Part shown: piece by piece, positions 1 to 9,721 of the stretch
Layout of the letters: each line of letters begins with the position of its first letter
How positions within the stretch are numbered: the first letter of the stretch is position 1
DNA from: an uncultured Clostridia bacterium
GTDB lineage: Bacteria; Bacillota; Clostridia; Oscillospirales; Acutalibacteraceae
DNA: 42,829 nucleotides
Assembly (NCBI GenBank): GCA_946002045.1
Contig: CAMFYM010000002.1
Span: forward strand, 1-42,829
Direction of reading: 5' to 3'
Program-made: the position numbers and the translations under genes
The notes under the pieces: generated by a model
What the model was told of the DNA's origin: nothing
What the model saw: the letters and a program-made list of their open reading frames with translations, nothing else
Databases searched by the model: none

Positions 1-2
1 CA

Positions 3-206
3 ATCTCCGAGCTTGAAACTGCAATCAGCGAGATTGAGGCAACACTGCAGTCTGCTATTGACCGTGAGGTTACATCTGCAAGAATAGGCGAGCTTATTAT
101 GGAAAAGCTGAAGGCTATTGACGAGGTAGCCTATGTTCGTTTTGCGTCAGTATATAAAGCATTCGATTCTGTTGAGGCATTCCGTGAGGAAATTGCAAAG
201 TTATAA
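3..206 (+). CDS. nrdR: Transcriptional repressor NrdR, C-terminal part (5' truncated by window edge)
   Basis: Frame 3 reads ISELETAISEIEATLQSAIDREVTSARIGELIMEKLKAIDEVAYVRFASVYKAFDSVEAFREEIAKL*, matching the NrdR ATP-cone end (LKxIDEVAYVRFASVY). Confidence 0.9.
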   Translation: MSELETAISEIEATLQSAIDREVTSARIGELIMEKLKAIDEVAYVRFASVYKAFDSVEAFREEIAKL

Positions 207-210
207 AAAA

Positions 211-247
211 TTAACGGCAGTTCATTTGAACTGCCGTTAATTTTTTT
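211..247. terminator. Intrinsic terminator, likely bidirectional
   Basis: 13-bp perfect stem TTAACGGCAGTTC/GAACTGCCGTTAA followed by T7; lies between convergent genes. Confidence 0.85.
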
Positions 248-254
248 ATGTTTA

Positions 255-731
255 TTATTCGTTAACCTTTACTGCTTCAATATTTGCTCTTTTGCAGATT
301 TCGTCGCTGACAATCTGTAATGTGTTTTTTGTTGTAATTCCGATATAGATTGTTTCCACCCGTTCATCCTTAAGGGTGATGATGATTTTTGATTGCCTGT
401 CAATAAAGTTTTTAACAAAGCTTGGTTTTTCATCCTTTTCTGTTTTAATGCTGATAATATCGTCATAGGCAAAGGTGTTGTCATTGTCAAGCCCTGTGAA
501 CTCCAGCTCATCATCGTGGAATATTACGCCGTGGGAGAAAATTTCCTTAGTTACAAGCACAGCAACTACTAATGCAACTGCCACACATACAGCAAAGAAA
601 ACTACTGCCGATCTTGTATTTTGAACAAGCTTTTTTATTGCAAATATTCCGTACCCGATAACTGCAACATCAAGAATTAAAACTATGATTATTTGAATAG
701 GTGAAAGTATCCTTATAAATTTATCCTTCAT
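255..731 (-). CDS. Hypothetical membrane protein with two N-terminal TM helices and a PH-like soluble domain
   Basis: ORF track; hydrophobic N-terminus (IQIIIVLILDVAVIGYGIFA, AVVFFAVCVAVALVVAVLV); 4-bp overlap with the upstream pseudouridine synthase. Confidence 0.7.
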   Translation of the reverse strand: MKDKFIRILSPIQIIIVLILDVAVIGYGIFAIKKLVQNTRSAVVFFAVCVAVALVVAVLVTKEIFSHGVIFHDDELEFTGLDNDNTFAYDDIISIKTEKDEKPSFVKNFIDRQSKIIITLKDERVETIYIGITTKNTLQIVSDEICKRANIEAVKVNE

Positions 732-1672
732 ATAAATTTTCTCTCCTTAAAATCGTCGTATAATTGAATTTCCTTTGATTGAAATTCTTTGTTGTTAAGA
801 TAGCTTAACGGATTTTCGTCCTTAAAGCTGAATTTTAGCTTGTAGCTATATAATGCCTGACGGTACCTGCCCTTGTCAACGCCGTACTTTCCGTCACCGT
901 AAAGAGGGTGACCTATGTGTGCCAAATGAGCTCTGATTTGGTGGGTTCTGCCTGTGTGCAGCTTAATCTCCAATAACGATGCGTCATAATAATAATCAAG
1001 CACCGTGTATTCGGTTATTATCTGCTTTGCACCGTCAACCTTGTTGTCGGTTACAGTAACTGTGTTTGTTTTTTCGTTCTTTGTAAGATATGCAGTTAAT
1101 ATCTCACTTTTTCTTGGCATTTTTCCGTGAACAACCGTTAAATAGTATTTTTCTATTTCACGGCTTTTGATTTTGTCATTGACTGTTTTTAATGCCTGTG
1201 AGTTTTTTGCACCAATAACAATACCACCGGTGTTACGGTCAATTCTGTTAGCAAGAGAGGGAGTAAAGGATGATGACTCCACATCCCATTCGCCCTTTTC
1301 GTAAAGATAACGCTTTAGCCTGGCAACAATATTGTCAATGTAGTCCCTGCCGTCAGGATGACAAAGCACACCAACCTTTTTGTTGATTAGTATAATATTA
1401 TCATCCTCGTATATTATGTCTAAATCGGTAGATGCCTTTAAAAAATCATAATGCTTTTCCTTGATACTCAAGGCATCATCTTTAAGGTATAGGTCAAGCA
1501 CATCCCCCTCTTTTAATATCTGTTCGGGTGTGCATCTTTTTTTGTTAACCTTAATATTCTTTTTTCTGATTTCCTTGAACATAAGGGACCTTGGCAGAGA
1601 GTCAAATGTTTTTTGAATATATTTGTCAACTCTTTGGCCTGCGTCCTTATTGCTTATCGTAATACTTTTCAT
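728..1672 (-). CDS. RluA-family pseudouridine synthase with S4 domain
   Basis: Motifs NRIDRNTGGIVIGAKN, HTGRTHQIRAHLAHIGHPLYGDGKYG; N-terminal S4-like GQRVDKYIQKTF. Confidence 0.93.
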   Translation of the reverse strand: MKSITISNKDAGQRVDKYIQKTFDSLPRSLMFKEIRKKNIKVNKKRCTPEQILKEGDVLDLYLKDDALSIKEKHYDFLKASTDLDIIYEDDNIILINKKVGVLCHPDGRDYIDNIVARLKRYLYEKGEWDVESSSFTPSLANRIDRNTGGIVIGAKNSQALKTVNDKIKSREIEKYYLTVVHGKMPRKSEILTAYLTKNEKTNTVTVTDNKVDGAKQIITEYTVLDYYYDASLLEIKLHTGRTHQIRAHLAHIGHPLYGDGKYGVDKGRYRQALYSYKLKFSFKDENPLSYLNNKEFQSKEIQLYDDFKERKFI

Positions 1673-1675
1673 ATA

Positions 1676-2176
1676 TTAGTTTTTGCTGTTTTTTTCTTCC
1701 TCCAGCTCCTGCATTTCCTTGTAGAAAATATTAGCCTTAACATAAACCTGAACAAAATCTTTAATAACCTCTGCCATTTCGCCCTCCTTGTATGGGTTCA
1801 TAAGTATTCTTTCGTCATCGTCAATTACAAGGGGACCCTTTTCGTAATCGTTAAATGTTGGCATAAGGGAATAGCTTGTTGCCGTTTTAACTATTGAAAT
1901 AAGTGTAAAATCAGAGGTAGCATTAACAAACCCCTTTTTCTTTGTGTATTTTTCAATAGTAGAAAGGGGAGAAGCATCGTTATGCTTTTTTGTATAGCAG
2001 TAGGATATTACCTCTTCAATAAATTTTTCAATCTGTCTGTCGGAATAAGGAGCCTTCAGCAATACAACCTTGTCAATATCTGCAATTCCGTACTGATCGC
2101 TGTCGCCACAGGGAATACCGATCATATTTTCATCCTTGTCAACATAAACGGATATTGTGTAAAATTCTCTTTCCAT
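1676..2176 (-). CDS. Hypothetical protein
   Basis: ORF of 166 aa immediately upstream of the pseudouridine synthase; no recognised motif. Confidence 0.7.
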   Translation of the reverse strand: MEREFYTISVYVDKDENMIGIPCGDSDQYGIADIDKVVLLKAPYSDRQIEKFIEEVISYCYTKKHNDASPLSTIEKYTKKKGFVNATSDFTLISIVKTATSYSLMPTFNDYEKGPLVIDDDERILMNPYKEGEMAEVIKDFVQVYVKANIFYKEMQELEEEKNSKN

Positions 2177-2220
2177 ATCTGCACCTCTGATAATAATTAA
2201 ACTAATTATAACCTATATCG

Positions 2221-2249
2221 TTGAAAAATACAACAGTAGGTGTTATAAT
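2221..2249 (+). promoter_or_regulatory. Predicted sigma-A promoter for the SDR gene
   Basis: TTGAAA-17 bp-TATAAT, upstream of ATG at 2265. Confidence 0.75.
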
Positions 2250-2264
2250 CTTTTTGGTGATAAT

Positions 2265-2933
2265 ATGAAAAAGGCTTTAATAACCGGTGGTGCTACCGGA
2301 ATAGGCAAGGAAACAGCACTGCTTTTTAAAAATAACGGCTATGATGTTTTTGTAACATATAATACTACTCCTATTGATTATGAAGGAGTAACTGCAATAA
2401 AGTGTGATTTGTCAAGCCTTAGCGAAATTGAAATGCTTTTTGATAAAGTCGGCGATATTGATGTGCTTGTTAATAATGCAGGTGTCAGCCTTGTAAAAAT
2501 AATTAACGACACCACAGAGCAGGATTACGATTTAGTTAACAATGTTAATGCAAAATCATATTTCTTTACATCAAAGCTTGCAGTTAAATCAATGATAAAA
2601 AATCACAGTGGCTCAATAATAAATGTTTCTTCAATGTGGGGTCAGCTTGGTGCCTCCTGTGAGGTGGCATATTCAATGAGCAAGTCGGCAATTATCGGGC
2701 TGACAAAGGCATTGTCCCAGGAGCTTGCTCCCAGTGGAATAACCGTTAACTGTGTATCTCCCGGAATTATAGATACAAGGATGAACAGTCAGTTTGATAA
2801 ATCAGAGCTTGAGCAGGAGGTGCCGATGGGTAGGCTTGGAACTCCCAATGAGGTTGCACAGGCAATACTGTTTTTAGCCGAAAGCACCTATATTACAGGT
2901 CAAATACTGGGCCTCAACGGTGGAATAGTATAA
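2265..2933 (+). CDS. Short-chain dehydrogenase/reductase (3-oxoacyl-ACP reductase-like)
   Basis: ITGGATGIGKETA Rossmann motif, NNAGVS, catalytic YSMSK, C-terminal ITGQILGLNGGIV. Confidence 0.9.
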   Translation: MKKALITGGATGIGKETALLFKNNGYDVFVTYNTTPIDYEGVTAIKCDLSSLSEIEMLFDKVGDIDVLVNNAGVSLVKIINDTTEQDYDLVNNVNAKSYFFTSKLAVKSMIKNHSGSIINVSSMWGQLGASCEVAYSMSKSAIIGLTKALSQELAPSGITVNCVSPGIIDTRMNSQFDKSELEQEVPMGRLGTPNEVAQAILFLAESTYITGQILGLNGGIV

Positions 2934-2942
2934 AATTTAGTG

Positions 2943-2978
2943 AAAAGGTGGATTGACAAATAATCAATCCACCTTTTT
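2943..2978. terminator. Intrinsic terminator, bidirectional
   Basis: AAAAGGTGGATTGA/TCAATCCACCTTTTT stem-loop between convergent genes. Confidence 0.85.
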
Positions 2979-2979
2979 G

Positions 2980-3441
2980 CTATAATTTTGCAGGTATCAG
3001 CATAATGCCTGAATCGGTTATATCAATCATACCGTATTTTCCGTCACAAACTGCACCGGGATTCATAACATAAAATCCGTTGTCATAGTTTGTGTATTGG
3101 TTATGAGTGTGACCGAACAGGCAAATATTTGCACCCTGAGCCTTTGCTTCTCTTATGATTTCCTCATATCCGAATTTAACATGAAACGGGTGACCGTGAG
3201 AGAAAAATATTTTTTTGCCCTTTGCTGTTATTGTTTTGTATAAAGGATAGGTTGAATACCAATCGCAGTTGCCTGAAACTCTCTCATACCTGATGTTAGG
3301 ATAAAGGGCAAGAACATCGTCAAAATCGTCTTCGCCGTCACCTAAAAATATAAACAAATCTGTGGTATTCATTTGCTTTTCAACTATGTCAAAAAGATTA
3401 CCCTTTGCTCTGTGAGAGTCACTCATTACAACAATTCTCAT
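2980..3441 (-). CDS. YfcE/MJ0936-type metallophosphoesterase
   Basis: MRIVVMSDSHRAKGN, FLGDGEDD, VSGNCDW, SHGHPFHV, FGHTHNQ metallophosphatase motifs. Confidence 0.92.
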   Translation of the reverse strand: MRIVVMSDSHRAKGNLFDIVEKQMNTTDLFIFLGDGEDDFDDVLALYPNIRYERVSGNCDWYSTYPLYKTITAKGKKIFFSHGHPFHVKFGYEEIIREAKAQGANICLFGHTHNQYTNYDNGFYVMNPGAVCDGKYGMIDITDSGIMLIPAKL

Positions 3442-3505
3442 TCATAAAACACCGTCCTGCTTCATAGATTATATTAGATTATACTATAAAGGAGAGAATA
3501 TTTCA

Positions 3506-3730
3506 ATGAACGGAAATGATAAGAATAGCTATGTAAAAGGAAAAATAGATTTGGAGCAAATGAAAAAATCGGCAGAAAACGGAAAGCTGGATGATTTCAT
3601 AAATAAAAATTTATCAAAGGAAGGTACTGAAAAGCTTAAAAGTATTTTATCAAGCAAGGAAGCAACAGAAAAGCTTTTGTCCACACCACAGGCAAAGGAA
3701 CTAATGAAAAAATTGACAGAAGGCAAGTAA
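3506..3730 (+). CDS. Small uncharacterised protein (cassette gene 1)
   Basis: 74-aa ORF with RBS AAAGGAGAG upstream; nearly abuts the next ORF. Confidence 0.7.
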   Translation: MNGNDKNSYVKGKIDLEQMKKSAENGKLDDFINKNLSKEGTEKLKSILSSKEATEKLLSTPQAKELMKKLTEGK

Positions 3731-3731
3731 T

Positions 3732-4094
3732 ATGGATAATCTAAACGACATCATCGCAAATTTAAGCGCTGATGACATCAATATGCTAAAGGGTGTCGCC
3801 TCATCTATTTTAGGTGAGGAGGCACAGAAAAATCAAAGCAATACAAGCAATCAAGCAACAAATGATTTGACTAATGCATTGTCGAATATCAATAGCCTCG
3901 ATAATATTGATTTTGAAATGATTATGAAGGCAAAGTCAATATTTGACAAAATGAAAAATACAAAAAGCAAAAATGCAGATTTGATTACGGCACTAAAGCC
4001 ACATCTAAATCCTCAAACTCGTAATAAAGCAGACCAAGCGTTGAGAATTATGCAGTTGTTTGAGGTGCTACCGTTGTTAAAGGAGTTGTTTTAA
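3732..4094 (+). CDS. Small uncharacterised helical protein (cassette gene 2)
   Basis: 120-aa ORF, starts 1 nt after the previous stop; C-terminus LRIMQLFEVLPLLKELF. Confidence 0.72.
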   Translation: MDNLNDIIANLSADDINMLKGVASSILGEEAQKNQSNTSNQATNDLTNALSNINSLDNIDFEMIMKAKSIFDKMKNTKSKNADLITALKPHLNPQTRNKADQALRIMQLFEVLPLLKELF

Positions 4095-4363
4095 TGGACC
4101 GATTTTCTCAATCGGATATTATTGCGGCTAAAAAGCGAGTACAGGAAATGCAAAGCAGGGCATCTCAATTCGTTGAAAGAGAGGATAGAGCAGACAATAA
4201 TAATATTAACAATGAAAATAATGTTGCCGAAAAATCAGCCAATAACGATGATAATTCCTCTCAGGATAAATCGTTTTTTATCATCCTTGCCCTCATTATG
4301 CTTTTGTCTAAAGAGGGTGCAGATAATTCGTTGATTTTAGCATTACTTTATTTGTTGCTTTAA
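4094..4363 (+). CDS. Small uncharacterised protein with two short hydrophobic C-terminal segments (cassette gene 3)
   Basis: 89-aa ORF overlapping the previous stop; C-terminus SFFIILALIMLLSKEGADNSLILALLYLLL. Confidence 0.72.
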   Translation: MDRFSQSDIIAAKKRVQEMQSRASQFVEREDRADNNNINNENNVAEKSANNDDNSSQDKSFFIILALIMLLSKEGADNSLILALLYLLL

Positions 4364-4451
4364 TAGTAAATATTATGTGGAAATTTTGACAATAATATGT
4401 TATAATAACTACTAATATTTTTGATTACCCAAATTGTTCGGAGGTATAATA

Positions 4452-5729
4452 TTGAGCTTAATACAAAAAGAAATTGCACCGGGCGTAACTCTTTTAGGTG
4501 TTAGTGCCGATAGGTTTAAAACTAACGAAATTGCAATCAGCCTTGCTATGCCGTTAAAAAAGGATACAGCATCTGTTAATGCACTTATGATAAATCTTCT
4601 TTCAAGAAAAAGCAGTGCTTACCCAACCTTTGCGTTGCTTAACAGAAAGCTTGCATACCTTTACGGTGCATCACTGTCTGCTATTGTTACAAAGGTGGGC
4701 GAGGCACAGGTATTAAAATTAGGTATTACGGGAATTGACGATAGACTTTCACTTGATAAAAGCAGTATATCCCTTGAGTGCTTAAAGCTTTTGACCTCTC
4801 TTTTGTTAGAACCAAGGCTTAATGAAAACGGAGAGTTTTACCAGGAGGATGTTGATAGCGAAAGGCGTATTCTTATAGAAAAAATTGAGGCAGAGCAAAA
4901 CGAAAAAAGGGTATATGTGTTAAGACAGGCTGAGGCGCTTATGTTCAAGGACGAGCCTTACGGTGTTGACAGATACGGAAGTGTTGATGATGTCAAGGCA
5001 ATTACTCCCTGTGATGTTTTGCTTGCTTGGAAAAATGCTTTATCCCAAGCAAAGCTTATGATTACTATTGTAGGCAGCTCAAATATTGATATGGCACAGG
5101 AGCATTTAAAAAATACAATCTCAAAAATTAACAGATGCTATAAGCCGTTGCCTGAAACAGTGTTTGTGCCGGAATGTAATAAAGTTAAAGAAAAGACAGA
5201 GTACATTGATGTTAATCAAGGCAAGCTGGTTATGGGATTTCGTGTTAATTTGAAGCCACAGGACAGGCTTACTCCTGCAATGCGCAGCTTTTGCGATATT
5301 TTCGGTGGTGGACCTTACTCAAAGCTTTTTGCCAATGTGCGTGAAAAAATGAGCCTTTGCTATTATTGCTCTGCCCGTTACACAAAGCAAAAAAGCTATA
5401 TTATGATTCAGTGTGGCGTTAACGAGGATAATATGGATAAGGCTGTTAATGAGATACTTCATCAGCTTGACGAAATAAAAAAAGGTAATTTTGAGGAGGA
5501 ATTTGTATCCTCAAAATTGGCTCTGTCAGACGCAATAACCTCTGTTAATGATGCACCGGAGCTTATTGAGAGCTGGTACAACAGTCAGATTATCAGCGAT
5601 AGGCTTATAACTCCACAGCAGTCTGTTGAGGAAAACGAGGCTGTTACAAGACAACAGATTATTGAATGTTCAAGGCTTTTAACTCTTGATACAATTTACA
5701 GACTTACAGCACCAAAGGAGGCAGAATAA
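4452..5729 (+). CDS. M16 insulinase-family peptidase-like protein (YmfF-like)
   Basis: M16 family organisation, paired with the next M16 gene; lacks a clear HxxEH. Likely TTG start at 4452, 8 nt after GGAGG; track start is 4434. Confidence 0.85.
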   Translation: MSLIQKEIAPGVTLLGVSADRFKTNEIAISLAMPLKKDTASVNALMINLLSRKSSAYPTFALLNRKLAYLYGASLSAIVTKVGEAQVLKLGITGIDDRLSLDKSSISLECLKLLTSLLLEPRLNENGEFYQEDVDSERRILIEKIEAEQNEKRVYVLRQAEALMFKDEPYGVDRYGSVDDVKAITPCDVLLAWKNALSQAKLMITIVGSSNIDMAQEHLKNTISKINRCYKPLPETVFVPECNKVKEKTEYIDVNQGKLVMGFRVNLKPQDRLTPAMRSFCDIFGGGPYSKLFANVREKMSLCYYCSARYTKQKSYIMIQCGVNEDNMDKAVNEILHQLDEIKKGNFEEEFVSSKLALSDAITSVNDAPELIESWYNSQIISDRLITPQQSVEENEAVTRQQIIECSRLLTLDTIYRLTAPKEAE

Positions 5730-7006
5730 TGAAGGAAATAGTATCTACCTCATTAGGCGAAAGGTATTATGAAATTGACCATAAATCAGGATTAAAAATC
5801 TTTGTTATGCCAAAGGAGAATTATTCTTCAACCTATGCGGTTTTCGGCACAAAATACGGCTCTATTGACACAAAATTCAAGCGCTCTGACAGTAATGAGT
5901 GGACAGCAGTACCTGAGGGAATTGCTCATTTTCTTGAGCATAAGCTCTTTGAAAGTGAGGATTTAGATGCCTTTGCCCGTTATGCAAAAACAGGTGCCTC
6001 GGCAAATGCCTATACCTCATTTGACAAAACCTGCTATCTTTTTCAGTGCAGTGATAATTTTGAGCAGTCACTTGAGATACTTCTTGACTTTGTCACTCAC
6101 CCTTATTTCACCAAGGAAACGGTTGAAAAGGAGCAGGGTATTATAGGTCAGGAAATAACAATGTATTATGATGTGGCAGGCTGGATGAGCACATTTAATT
6201 TGCTTAAGCTGCTTTATCACAATCATCCTGTTCGTATTGATATTGCCGGTACGGTTGACTCTATTGCACAAATTACAGACAAGCTTCTTTATGAATGCTA
6301 CAACACCTTTTATAATCTGCATAATATGTGTCTTGCAGTGGTTGGTAATGTTACACCTGAGCAGGTGCTTAATATTTGTGACAAAATGCTGGAGCCGGCA
6401 TCCCCACTAAAAATTGAGCGCTCCTTTGATAACGAGCCAAGAGATATTGTTGATAGCTACCGTGAATATAATCTTGCAGTAAATATGCCTGTTTTCTCCT
6501 TTGGATATAAGGAAAAATGCGAGAAGCCCGTGCAGGATATAAAGAAAATAATTGAAGTAACAATTCTTCTTGAAATTCTTGCAGGCGACACATCTGATTT
6601 GTATAATAATCTGTTTGAAAAGGGGCTTATTAACACCGGCTTTTCAAAGGAATATTTCATCGGGTATGGCTACGAGGCAATAACCTTTGACGGCGAAAGC
6701 AGTAATCCACAGGCTGTTGCAGATGAGATTAAAAAAGCTGTAAGGGAGCTTAAGGAAAAGGGAATTGACCATGAGCAGTTTGAGTGTGCAAGGCGCTCTC
6801 TTTACGGCAGAGATATTATGGAATATAACGACATTGACTCTATTGCCAACGGCTTCATCAATTCATACTTTAGTGGTTATTCTATTTTCGATTCACAGGA
6901 AATATATCGCACTGTAACAAAAAAGGATGTTGAAAACAGGCTTGCAGATATGATGAACGAGGAGTTTAGTGCACTGTCAGTGGTAAAGGAGAAGAATAAT
7001 GAGTAA
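5729..7006 (+). CDS. M16 insulinase-family zinc peptidase (YmfH-like)
   Basis: HFLEHKLF inverted zinc-binding motif (HxxEH), GASANAYTSFDKTCY. Confidence 0.92.
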   Translation: MKEIVSTSLGERYYEIDHKSGLKIFVMPKENYSSTYAVFGTKYGSIDTKFKRSDSNEWTAVPEGIAHFLEHKLFESEDLDAFARYAKTGASANAYTSFDKTCYLFQCSDNFEQSLEILLDFVTHPYFTKETVEKEQGIIGQEITMYYDVAGWMSTFNLLKLLYHNHPVRIDIAGTVDSIAQITDKLLYECYNTFYNLHNMCLAVVGNVTPEQVLNICDKMLEPASPLKIERSFDNEPRDIVDSYREYNLAVNMPVFSFGYKEKCEKPVQDIKKIIEVTILLEILAGDTSDLYNNLFEKGLINTGFSKEYFIGYGYEAITFDGESSNPQAVADEIKKAVRELKEKGIDHEQFECARRSLYGRDIMEYNDIDSIANGFINSYFSGYSIFDSQEIYRTVTKKDVENRLADMMNEEFSALSVVKEKNNE

Positions 7007-7982
7007 TTATACAAGGGTGTATTTTGAGGGATTGGGAATTGATTTTGATTTGCCCTCAGTTGCATTTACTATTTTTGGACATGAGGTTAATTGGTATGGT
7101 ATTATCATAGCCTTTGGATTTGTACTTGCCGTGCTTTACGGTGGAAGAATGGCTTATAAATGGAAGATGAGCCTTGACGGTATGACTGACGTGCTTATTT
7201 GTGGAACAATCTTCGGTATTATTTGTGCCAGAGCATATTATGTAATTTTTGAATGGTCGTATTACAAGAACCATTTGATAGAAATTCCACAGATTTGGAA
7301 CGGTGGAATTGCCATTTACGGTGGCATTATCGGTGCACTTATCGGTGCTGCCATCGGATGTAAGATTGGCAAAATCAACTTTCCCAACCTACTTGATTTA
7401 GGTGCGCTGGGTCTTTTAATCGGACAAGGCATCGGCAGATGGGGTAATTTCTTTAATCAAGAGGCATTTGGTGTTAATACCGATACGGCACCCTTTCGTA
7501 TGTGGAGCTTAAAAATTCAGCACACACTTGAGGCAAGTGCAGACGCTCTTGCAGCAAAGGGCATTGAGGTTGACCCAACAATGCCTGTTCACCCAACATT
7601 TCTATACGAGAGTGTGTGGTGCATATTAGGCTTCTTTATTCTTAACTACATTGTTAAAAAGCAAAGAAAATTCAAGGGTGAGGTATTTTTACTTTACGGA
7701 GTGTGGTATGGTGCCGAAAGAGCAGTTGTTGAGGGATTGCGTACAGATTCCCTTTATATAGGTAACACAACGCTGCGTGTCAGCCAACTGCTTTCAATGA
7801 TTATTGTTTTAGTCTTTGCAGCAGCACTTGTGGTATGCTTTGTAAAGCTGAAAAAGGGTACACTTCCAAAGGCACTTGTACTTGACTCTGCCGTTGCTGA
7901 TACAGAAGAAAAAATTACTGCAGAGCAAACAGTACCTGAAACAACAGATAACGAGGAGATAGAAAATGGCACAGATAATTGA
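6999..7982 (+). CDS. lgt: Prolipoprotein diacylglyceryl transferase
   Basis: [53 protein letters not shown] motifs. Confidence 0.96.
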   Translation: MSNYTRVYFEGLGIDFDLPSVAFTIFGHEVNWYGIIIAFGFVLAVLYGGRMAYKWKMSLDGMTDVLICGTIFGIICARAYYVIFEWSYYKNHLIEIPQIWNGGIAIYGGIIGALIGAAIGCKIGKINFPNLLDLGALGLLIGQGIGRWGNFFNQEAFGVNTDTAPFRMWSLKIQHTLEASADALAAKGIEVDPTMPVHPTFLYESVWCILGFFILNYIVKKQRKFKGEVFLLYGVWYGAERAVVEGLRTDSLYIGNTTLRVSQLLSMIIVLVFAAALVVCFVKLKKGTLPKALVLDSAVADTEEKITAEQTVPETTDNEEIENGTDN

Positions 7983-8823
7983 CGGAAAAGCAGTTTCAAG
8001 GCAGGTTAGAGAAAGAGTAGCCAACGAAACTGCAAAATTAAAGGAAAAGGGTGTTACTCCCGGTCTTGCAGTAATTATTGTAGGCGAGGACCCTGCATCA
8101 CAGGTTTATGTTAAAAATAAGGAAAAGGCTTGTGAGGAGGTAGGCTTTTACAGTGAAAAATTTGCCCTGCCGGAAAATACTACTCAAGAGGAGCTTAATG
8201 CTCTTGTAAAAAAGCTTAATAACGACCCGAAAATCAACGGTATTTTGTGTCAGCTCCCATTGCCTAACCACCTTGATGATAAGGAGGTTATCAATCTTAT
8301 TGATCCGATTAAGGATGTAGATGCATTTCATCCTGTTAATGTGGGTGCAATAATGATTGGTGATTATAACTTTTTGCCTTGTACTCCTGCCGGTGTTATG
8401 GAGCTTATCCGTTCAACAGGCGTTGATGTGTCAGGCAAAAAAGCAGTAGTTATGGGCAGAAGTAATATCGTAGGCAAGCCAATGGCAATGCTTCTTCTTC
8501 ACGAAAATGCAACGGTAGAGATTACCCACTCAAGAACAAATAATCTTGCCGAAATAACATGCCAAGCCGATATTCTTGTTGCAGCTATCGGTAAGGCGAA
8601 ATTTGTAAAAAAAGATATGGTAAAGCAAGGTGCAGTTGTAATTGATGTTGGTATGAACAGAGATGAAAACGGTAAGCTTTGTGGCGATGTAGATTTTGAG
8701 GATGTTAAGGATAAATGCTCATTTATTACTCCTGTACCGGGTGGAGTAGGTCCAATGACAATTTCAATGCTTATGCAAAATACATTAACAGCAGCAAAAA
8801 TTCAAAACGGTATAAAGGATTGA
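7966..8823 (+). CDS. folD: Bifunctional methylenetetrahydrofolate dehydrogenase/cyclohydrolase FolD
   Basis: [63 protein letters not shown]. Confidence 0.97.
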   Translation: MAQIIDGKAVSRQVRERVANETAKLKEKGVTPGLAVIIVGEDPASQVYVKNKEKACEEVGFYSEKFALPENTTQEELNALVKKLNNDPKINGILCQLPLPNHLDDKEVINLIDPIKDVDAFHPVNVGAIMIGDYNFLPCTPAGVMELIRSTGVDVSGKKAVVMGRSNIVGKPMAMLLLHENATVEITHSRTNNLAEITCQADILVAAIGKAKFVKKDMVKQGAVVIDVGMNRDENGKLCGDVDFEDVKDKCSFITPVPGGVGPMTISMLMQNTLTAAKIQNGIKD

Positions 8824-8827
8824 TTTT

Positions 8828-9295
8828 ATGGCGCTTGAAGAACAAGTGGTGGATAGACTGATAGAAAAGGGCTACCGTATTGCCTTTGCAGAATCCTGCA
8901 CAGGTGGTCTTTGCTCGGGAACTCTTGTAAATGTGACTAATGCGTCAAAGGTGCTTGATATGTCGTTTGTTACCTATGCTAACGAGGCGAAAATTTCCTT
9001 GTTAGGCGTTAATGCTGATACTATCCTGTCAAACGGTGTAGTCAGTGAGGAGGTAGCATACGAAATGGCACAGGGCGTAGCTAATGCTGCAAATAGTCAG
9101 GTAGGCGTAGGAATAACAGGCGTGGCAGGTCCCGGTGGTGGAACAGATAAAAAGCCTGTGGGTATGGTCTGCTTTGGATTTTGTATCAACGGCAGGGTAG
9201 AAACATTTACTCAATATTTTGGCGAGATAGGCAGAAATCAGGTTAGAAAGTCAAGTGTTGAATTTGTTTTTGAAAAATTACTTGAACTTATATAA
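8828..9295 (+). CDS. CinA C-terminal family nicotinamide-nucleotide amidohydrolase
   Basis: AESCTGGLCSGTLVNV, FVTYANEAKISLLGV, GVGITGVAGPGGGTDKKPVGMV. Confidence 0.94.
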   Translation: MALEEQVVDRLIEKGYRIAFAESCTGGLCSGTLVNVTNASKVLDMSFVTYANEAKISLLGVNADTILSNGVVSEEVAYEMAQGVANAANSQVGVGITGVAGPGGGTDKKPVGMVCFGFCINGRVETFTQYFGEIGRNQVRKSSVEFVFEKLLELI

Positions 9296-9333
9296 ATTTG
9301 ATGTATAATACAATTTGAAGAGAGGTTTTGAAT

Positions 9334-9555
9334 ATGAAAAAGATTTATAGAAGCAAGCAGGAAAGAATGTTATCAGGCGTATGTGGTGGTATAGCAACAT
9401 ACCTGAATGTAGATCCAACAATAGTTAGGCTTATTTGGGCATTGGTGTCTGTATTTTCAGCAGCAGTACCCGGTGTACTTTTGTATATCATTTGCTCAAT
9501 CGTTATTCCGGACGAGCCTGACTCATACGACACAACAGGCACATATCACGAATAA
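9334..9555 (+). CDS. PspC-domain small membrane protein
   Basis: KKIYRSKQERMLSGVCGGIATYLNVDPTIVRLIWA. ATG at 9334; track starts at upstream TTG 9328. Confidence 0.9.
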   Translation: MKKIYRSKQERMLSGVCGGIATYLNVDPTIVRLIWALVSVFSAAVPGVLLYIICSIVIPDEPDSYDTTGTYHE

Positions 9556-9563
9556 CTAAATTC

Positions 9564-9594
9564 AGTTGAGTTGGCTTTTGTCAACTCAACTTTT
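9564..9594 (+). terminator. Intrinsic terminator after the PspC gene
   Basis: AGTTGAGTTG/CAACTCAACT stem followed by TTTT. Confidence 0.7.
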
Positions 9595-9599
9595 AAAAT
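9571..9599 (+). promoter_or_regulatory. Predicted tRNA promoter overlapping the PspC terminator
   Basis: TTGGCT-17 bp-TAAAAT; predicted start about 2-3 nt before the tRNA 5' end. Confidence 0.5.
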
Positions 9600-9608
9600 C
9601 AAATAATC

Positions 9609-9684
9609 GCTGATATGGCTCAGTAGGTAGAGCAGTTCACTCGTAATGAACAGGTCGTCGGTTCGAATCCGACTATCAGCTCCA
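9609..9684 (+). tRNA. tRNA-Thr (anticodon CGT), CCA encoded
   Basis: Acceptor GCTGATA/TATCAGC, anticodon arm GTTCA-CTCGTAA-TGAAC, T-loop GGTTCGAATCC, discriminator T, then CCA. Confidence 0.95.
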
Positions 9685-9721
9685 AAAAAGAACTGATGTT
9701 TTTTTATCGGTTCTTTTTTTA
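9685..9721 (+). terminator. Intrinsic terminator after tRNA-Thr
   Basis: AAAAGAACTGAT/ATCGGTTCTTTT stem followed by T-tract. Confidence 0.85.

Noticed and set aside
1613-1897. Plus-strand ORF opposite the pseudouridine synthase and hypothetical gene
   Set aside because: Shadow ORF; spans two genuine minus-strand genes.
3529-3726. Minus-strand ORF antisense to cassette gene 1
   Set aside because: The plus strand has RBS, spacing and operon coupling; the antisense ORF has none.
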